Assembly: GCF_011745365.1 (NCBI RefSeq)
Contig: NW_024468916.1
Coordinates: 727,630 to 791,629, forward strand
From: Cryphonectria parasitica EP155
Lineage: Eukaryota > Ascomycota > Sordariomycetes > Diaporthales > Cryphonectriaceae
DNA length: 64,000 nucleotides
Direction: 5' to 3'
A program made the translations under genes and the position numbers. Positions 59,301 to 64,000 of the stretch are shown one piece after another. The stretch's first letter is position 1. Each line of letters opens with the position of its first letter. The notes under the pieces were generated by a model. That model made no database searches. It had not been told where the DNA came from and worked only from the letters and a program-made list of their open reading frames with translations.

Positions 59301-60695
59301 AGTGGGAAAACAAGCGGGGGTACAGTAGAACAGTCCCTTTGTAGGATTTCAACTCATTCATATCCCGTCTGTTTGTTGGATGACTAGTTCATGATCCTAG
59401 TGTGCTGCTGGTAGCCATCTGCATGAGAACAATGCTTTGCCTCTTGTTTTTTTGTTGAGAGAATTGCCTTCTTGGGGTAGTCGAAGCTTCGGCTACTCTT
59501 GCCTAGCAGAGACTTCCGATCCCAGCTCCAAAGGAAGTACCACCACGTTCCTCAGCTTAGCGTAGAGCACTTTACACATGGTATTTGAAATCTTGGGCAA
59601 GCGCTTGTCAGCACTTGCATCGTAAGTGGCGCTCGAGCCAAAGGAAAGGGTCTGAGGCTGTATGCAGTATGCGAGGCATGTAGGGCTTTGATTACATGCA
59701 AGCTCAGAGGTGAGGGGCTCAAGACCCCTCTTTTTACTCTATGACGCTTTCTTTGTGGAGAGAATCCAATACAGGAAGACGAGCGAAGGGGAGAATTGGA
59801 AAGAGTGGAGGGGGAGCCGCTTTATAAGCTTTGTGGACTTGTCATTATGGGACTAAGATTCCACGTGCATTATATGAATTCAGCATATAATGCACAATGT
59901 TGTGTGACGCGGTTTGCATAGGTGCATTCTCGAGCTGATGTTGAGACACCCTCTCATATATGAGGGGAGTATCAACAAAAAGGGTTTTCTATGTTCTAAT
60001 ACAAATCCCATGATTTCTGAGACATCATGGGTCTTGTTCTACCATCTTTCTTTTGAGGGCTTTCTTTTTCCTGCTTATATTGAAAACAATAACCACATCA
60101 GGTCGTGGCGCGCCACGGCCCCGGATGTGAGTCCTCTGCGTATGACGGCGCTCAAGCCCTAGTTCGGCACTTAATTGTTTTGTTTGGATCAAATATGTAT
60201 CTTTCCTAGTTCCCATTAGTTGAGCACAGTTTCAACCTTTTAAGTCTCTCCAGCTGAATATTCTCTCGGCTCTGCTGATCCACTTTTCATACACCACACA
60301 CGTTTACTAATACAGCATGTCTTTGACTTCCAACGTCCCGGTGGAGCTTCCTCTGACGAGACGATATAGATCCCGTTGTGTCTTGTATTTTCAACAGAGG
60401 TGCCTGCAAGTCCGAAGGCTTCCATGACTCAGAGCGTCACGACGTCCGCTATGAGGCTGTCCGTGACAGGGTATACTCAGCCTCGAGACAGCAGAAGACA
60501 AAGCAAGAGGTGTGCCTCAGCACAGAAAGTTCTACAACAAGATGTAGAACACCAGGAATGCCCCTTCATGTAACATTATAGTTTGCCGCAGGAACACCAT
60601 GCTCCGAACTCCTGTGGCTCATCTCCCCACTCTACCTTCCCTCACGTTCTATTGCCGCCCTATCGGATTACAGTTTCGATCCGAAAGAAAAGCAC
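56367..60695. other. Long gene-poor interval upstream of the sugar transporter
   Basis: Over 4.3 kb no gene can be supported on either strand. Short frames are broken and lack domains. Features are a GT repeat (56391-56403) in the transporter leader, a G14 run near 57427-57441 and scattered C/T-rich tracts. A promoter region for the transporter and unannotated non-coding transcripts are possible. Confidence 0.45.
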
Positions 60696-62978
60696 TCATC
60701 GTGCGAGTTGGGGGTTGGCCGGTAAGCTCTTCAGCAGCATATAGAACTGCAGGCTTGTCTGATGATCTAAAAAGAAGTCAAATATGGCCTTATCGATGGC
60801 TTGGCCAAGCAGACCGTGTGCCTCGATGAGTAGATCCCGTGCCTCCTCATGGGTGAGATTGGTGGCTTCTGACCTGACAAGGACGGGGAGCCACTCATTG
60901 ATCACGAGTCGGGAATACTCAGAGGAGGATTCGTCCGCCAGTCCCGCTGCCTCTGGGAGCGAAAGCTTGTTGCTGAAAAGGACAGCCCGGGTTGTCGACA
61001 CAGGGTTGAAGTATCGGGCCAAGATATTCCCGCCGCCCCCGTCATCGCCTTTCCGACCCTTTAGTCTCCCACCGAAGACAAACAGAGGTCCGAACATGGC
61101 CAGCTTCTGCTTCAGTGTCGATGAGGAAAGTGAGAACCTGTCCGAGGGTGATGCTTCCAGCACACGTCGCGTACCCATCCTCAATTCCAGCGCCGAGTTC
61201 GCAATCAGGGAGCAGGGCCCGCTCTGGGCAATGTTATGACCGAGCGCCGATATGAGAAGGTGCGAACTCGTACGATGGTCGGTGATATTGCGGCTGTACT
61301 GGCCGCCATAAGGCCTGTATCTCAATTTCAGATTGGTACCAGCAAGAACTCGATATAGATTCGATGTAGGTCTCTCGTACAACGGTCTCTCGTACACGAC
61401 GAGACCGACATCCATCAGAGTGTTCTCAATCTTTGAAGCAAAGGCATCGATTGAAGATAGAGTCTTCACGTCGTATTGACGCAAGAACACGGACGTCTGC
61501 GGGTCCACTTCGGCCCCAACTCTGATGAAGTTCCGAAGACTTTGAAAAGCCAAGATGAGGCCAGACTGGTCGCCTTCTACGGATCTATAAGGCTTCGCCG
61601 CACCATTTGCCGTCTTCGCCGATGTCTTGGGTTTAGGAAGTTTTGCCGCATGTTGCTCGAGTGCCACATATAGAATGGCAGACTCCAGGGTGCCCGTGAT
61701 GGCGCCCAATACGAGAGCACGAGCATGGAGCGGAGGGAAAGGCAGATCTTTTAGACAAGAAGCGAGAGACGACTCCTTGCAAGCACCGGTGTCGCCTGAG
61801 GTCTTGTGTAGGAGGTAGGCGCGGGCTTTTTTGATAAAATGGCGGAACAAGTCGGCATGGGTGTTCTGGAGCAAGATTTTGGGTTGAAAGGGATTCCCAA
61901 GACCCGGTGGATAGAGATCGGGGTGGCCTGTTGCGACGCGCTGCGCTGCAGCCAAGTGGCTGACCTGGATAGCGACTGATTTTGCCGCAAAAGTCGTGGG
62001 TTGATCAAGGGGCTTTTCCCTGCATACGAGCTGAGATGTGAAGGCCCATTGGGTTTCATCGTGCGAGGTGACAGAGGCCAGCTTGCCCGGACGGGCTCCG
62101 CCAGATCCAGCCACCACCTGACAGTAAGACGCTGCTATTTCTTTGGCGTTGGAACGATTGATGTTTATGCGCGGTAGGGACTGCAACTTGGCCAGAGTCT
62201 CGGGCCTGCTGATCATACTATCAGCCCGTACGGCGGCTGCTGCCTCAGCGTTGAGCCTCTTAGTGCCTTGTGCAGAAACAGACACATCGAGCTCGTCCAC
62301 AGAGATAGTCGCGGTCCAGATCTTCCCCATAGGGCTCCTCTTGCCTGGAGAGCACTCGACGACAACCTTGGGCAACAGACCGTGTTGGACCACACGTTCG
62401 TATAGACCCAGCATCGAGGCTTTGAGGTTTGGAGGCTTCTCAGGCGTCGCGTCAACTGTTTGCACCAACTTTGAGGACGTATCTTGCTCGAGTTCGGATC
62501 TCGTTTCCAAAGGAGGCTCTGCTTCAGCTGGCTGCACAGGTGGTGCTGGCGTGTCTGCCTCAGAGTCAGACCTCATTTCCGAGGAGACTACTGGATCTTT
62601 GAGACGCTCCGCCTCAGCTAGCGGAATGGGTAACGAGGGCGCATCTGGTTCAGGCTCAGACTTGCTTTCTGGAGGAGGTGTTGAATCCGAGTGCTGCTCT
62701 GCTTCAACTAGGTGCAAGGGTGATGACGGCGGATCTGGCTCAGATTTGGACTTGATATCCGAAGTGGTGCTGTATGCTCGTTGACCGACGCGGGTCGTAC
62801 AGCCGGAGCTCCAAGCATCGTGGTAGACGGACCACCCAGACGGACGTCCTCGAGGGGTGATTGACGATGACGGGCGACAAGTGAGAAGGGAACGCCAGCG
62901 GCGGCCAGCAGACATGCGTGTTGTACCATTGTCAAGGTGACTGGACAGAGCCAAGGCGACCCTGTGAGGACTCTTCAC
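60696..62978 (-). CDS. Probable mitochondrial protein with tandem acidic repeats, unknown function
   Basis: A single exon encodes 760 residues (or 739 from the ATG at 62915). The first 70 residues are rich in Arg, Ser and Thr with almost no acidic residues (RRWRSLLTCRPSSS...), as in a mitochondrial targeting sequence. Residues 77-177 form three to four degenerate repeats of about 28 residues, each starting with SKSEP-, RSDSEA- or SELEQ-like and containing Pro-rich text and EAE. Around 195-250 the text LPKVVVECSPGKRSPMGKIWTATISVDELDVSV followed by GTKRLNAEAAAAVRAD resembles a double-stranded-RNA-binding-like fold. The remaining 500 residues are mostly helical, with no catalytic motif. I do not recognise a named family. 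A role in mitochondrial RNA handling would be inference from the middle segment alone. Confidence 0.75.
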   Translation of the reverse strand: MKSPHRVALALSSHLDNGTTRMSAGRRWRSLLTCRPSSSITPRGRPSGWSVYHDAWSSGCTTRVGQRAYSTTSDIKSKSEPDPPSSPLHLVEAEQHSDSTPPPESKSEPEPDAPSLPIPLAEAERLKDPVVSSEMRSDSEADTPAPPVQPAEAEPPLETRSELEQDTSSKLVQTVDATPEKPPNLKASMLGLYERVVQHGLLPKVVVECSPGKRSPMGKIWTATISVDELDVSVSAQGTKRLNAEAAAAVRADSMISRPETLAKLQSLPRININRSNAKEIAASYCQVVAGSGGARPGKLASVTSHDETQWAFTSQLVCREKPLDQPTTFAAKSVAIQVSHLAAAQRVATGHPDLYPPGLGNPFQPKILLQNTHADLFRHFIKKARAYLLHKTSGDTGACKESSLASCLKDLPFPPLHARALVLGAITGTLESAILYVALEQHAAKLPKPKTSAKTANGAAKPYRSVEGDQSGLILAFQSLRNFIRVGAEVDPQTSVFLRQYDVKTLSSIDAFASKIENTLMDVGLVVYERPLYERPTSNLYRVLAGTNLKLRYRPYGGQYSRNITDHRTSSHLLISALGHNIAQSGPCSLIANSALELRMGTRRVLEASPSDRFSLSSSTLKQKLAMFGPLFVFGGRLKGRKGDDGGGGNILARYFNPVSTTRAVLFSNKLSLPEAAGLADESSSEYSRLVINEWLPVLVRSEATNLTHEEARDLLIEAHGLLGQAIDKAIFDFFLDHQTSLQFYMLLKSLPANPQLAR

Positions 62979-63497
62979 ATTCTTATGAACGATCTATGTA
63001 TGGTCATTCACTATCAGCAAGTTGACAAGCTGGCAAAGAATTCTAACGGGGCAACAAATCGTACCATATTTATGCACGGGATCGTGTCGGTTTAGGGATG
63101 CTAAATAATGCATGTACATCCAGAACCACAGCAGTATCATGGGTCAAATAGGTCCTGGACGGTAAGTAGCAAGCAGAAGAGAAGGCTCCAGTAACTCAGT
63201 ACCCCAATGAAGACGTTGGAAATTTTGGACAGGGGTTGTAGCAGGGATCTAGGCTGATCCCTGCATAACCCCCTGCCATAGCTCTCAGGGACTAAGCGTA
63301 CAAGCGTCGTTAGAGCCTATCAGGCAATACGTAAAAAAGACGACCGAGGCGTCTATGACCTGATCGACTCAGAAAAAGAATTACGAGCAGACCACTCTGC
63401 TCGACTTTTTATACACACCCACGCCTGCACTCGACTCCTCGGCTCGATCTACACCTCAATATTGTCAACACATAACCACAGGCCTTTGTCACGCAGA
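62979..63497. other. Intergenic region upstream of the repeat protein gene
   Basis: A 519-bp stretch between two minus-strand genes. It includes a GATCCCTGCATAACC-like repeat near 63246-63272 (two GGATC/GATCC-containing words). No gene is seen. Confidence 0.45.
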
Positions 63498-64000
63498 TCA
63501 ATTCCTTGCTTTGAGCACAACATATTTGTGGACGCTGTGGGGGCCCATGGCTTTCTTCCAGCCTGCGCCCATGGTGGGCAGGGCCGCCTTCAAGAGGCTG
63601 GCCCGCCAGGTAACGCAGATATCAAGACCAATATCAGCGCCTCTTGCATACTCGACCTCGACTGCGGCAAACTTGTCGCCTTTTGTCTGTCGGCAGTGCT
63701 CAAGGACGACGTCGAGAAGGTCGGCACCAGGGTTCTCCATTGTGTCTGCCCTGACCAAGACACGCACTGCACGCCAGTCACGGAAACTCTCGTCCTCGGC
63801 CTCCTCTCCGTCTCTCGCGCGCTGTCTCAGCAGTAGCACAAGCAACAAGACGGCTGCCACTGCCTCGACAATCGATGCCAAACTCAGTGGCGACTCAGAT
63901 GCCTCCTCCTCCTCCTCTGGAGCAGGGCAGAAGGCAAAGAGCAGCTCTTTCCCGGAAAACAGCTCCAAGACGGTGGCATACTGGTTGATCGGAAGCGCCG
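63498..64000 (-). CDS. C-terminal part of an unidentified protein, cut by the window edge
   Basis: The frame is open from the right window edge to the stop at 63498, giving at least 167 residues of C-terminus; the start lies outside. It reads from ALPINQYATVLELFSG through an acidic run (PEEEEEASES) and a hydrophobic segment (about 18 residues, VEAVAAVLLLVLLL) to RQRARDGEEAEDE. It then continues through a mixed region to YVVLKARN. One membrane helix near the C-terminus is plausible. No family is recognised. The coding call rests on frame openness and codon bias, and splice sites further upstream cannot be assessed. Confidence 0.55.
   Translation of the reverse strand, partial: ALPINQYATVLELFSGKELLFAFCPAPEEEEEASESPLSLASIVEAVAAVLLLVLLLRQRARDGEEAEDESFRDWRAVRVLVRADTMENPGADLLDVVLEHCRQTKGDKFAAVEVEYARGADIGLDICVTWRASLLKAALPTMGAGWKKAMGPHSVHKYVVLKARN

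Overview
The window is nuclear DNA of a filamentous ascomycete (Pezizomycotina, most likely a Sordariomycete). It carries one-gene transcription units on both strands. Introns are short (about 50-150 nt) with GTAAGT-like donors and CTAAC/CTGAC-like branch sites. There are long pyrimidine-rich intergenic stretches and typical fungal families (QDE-2-type Argonaute, GH11, CE5, GH81, UTP14, NDC80, PEX14, RTT107/Brc1). I see no rRNA, convincing tRNA, CRISPR array or complete transposon.

Layout. 0-3 kb: a small Cys-rich protein and an aquaglyceroporin with a long N-terminus and an altered second pore box. 4-12 kb: UTP14, divergent from mitoribosomal protein mL41 (MRPL27), then an Argonaute. 12-17 kb: about 4.9 kb without a convincing gene, leading to glycerol kinase (17-18.9 kb). 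20-24.8 kb: a secreted GH81 beta-1,3-glucanase, then a multi-BRCT RTT107/Brc1 protein (to 27.7 kb). 28-34 kb: VPS25, NDC80 and PEX14 (NDC80 and PEX14 share a promoter). 34-38 kb: a head-to-head GH11 xylanase and CE5 acetylxylan esterase, a two-gene xylan-degradation unit. 40-46 kb: a formin-type GBD/FH3 protein without FH1-FH2, and an acidic-tract leucine-rich-repeat protein. 46-54 kb: an AT-richer stretch with an SDR oxidoreductase and a fungal polytopic membrane protein. 53.7-56.4 kb: a ten-exon MFS sugar transporter. 56.4-60.7 kb: no convincing gene. 60.7-64 kb: a probable mitochondrial protein with tandem acidic repeats, and a partial gene cut by the window edge.

Gene models were rebuilt by hand. 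Where introns are given, the spliced lengths are multiples of three and the joined peptides match family expectations. Functional links visible here are glycerol handling (channel at 2 kb, kinase at 17 kb) and carbohydrate use (GH81, GH11, CE5, sugar porter). The oddities most worth checking are an in-frame stop near the Argonaute start that is harmless only if a 66-nt intron is removed, a 7-nt microexon in PEX14, the SPAS box in the aquaglyceroporin, and the FH2-less formin-like protein.
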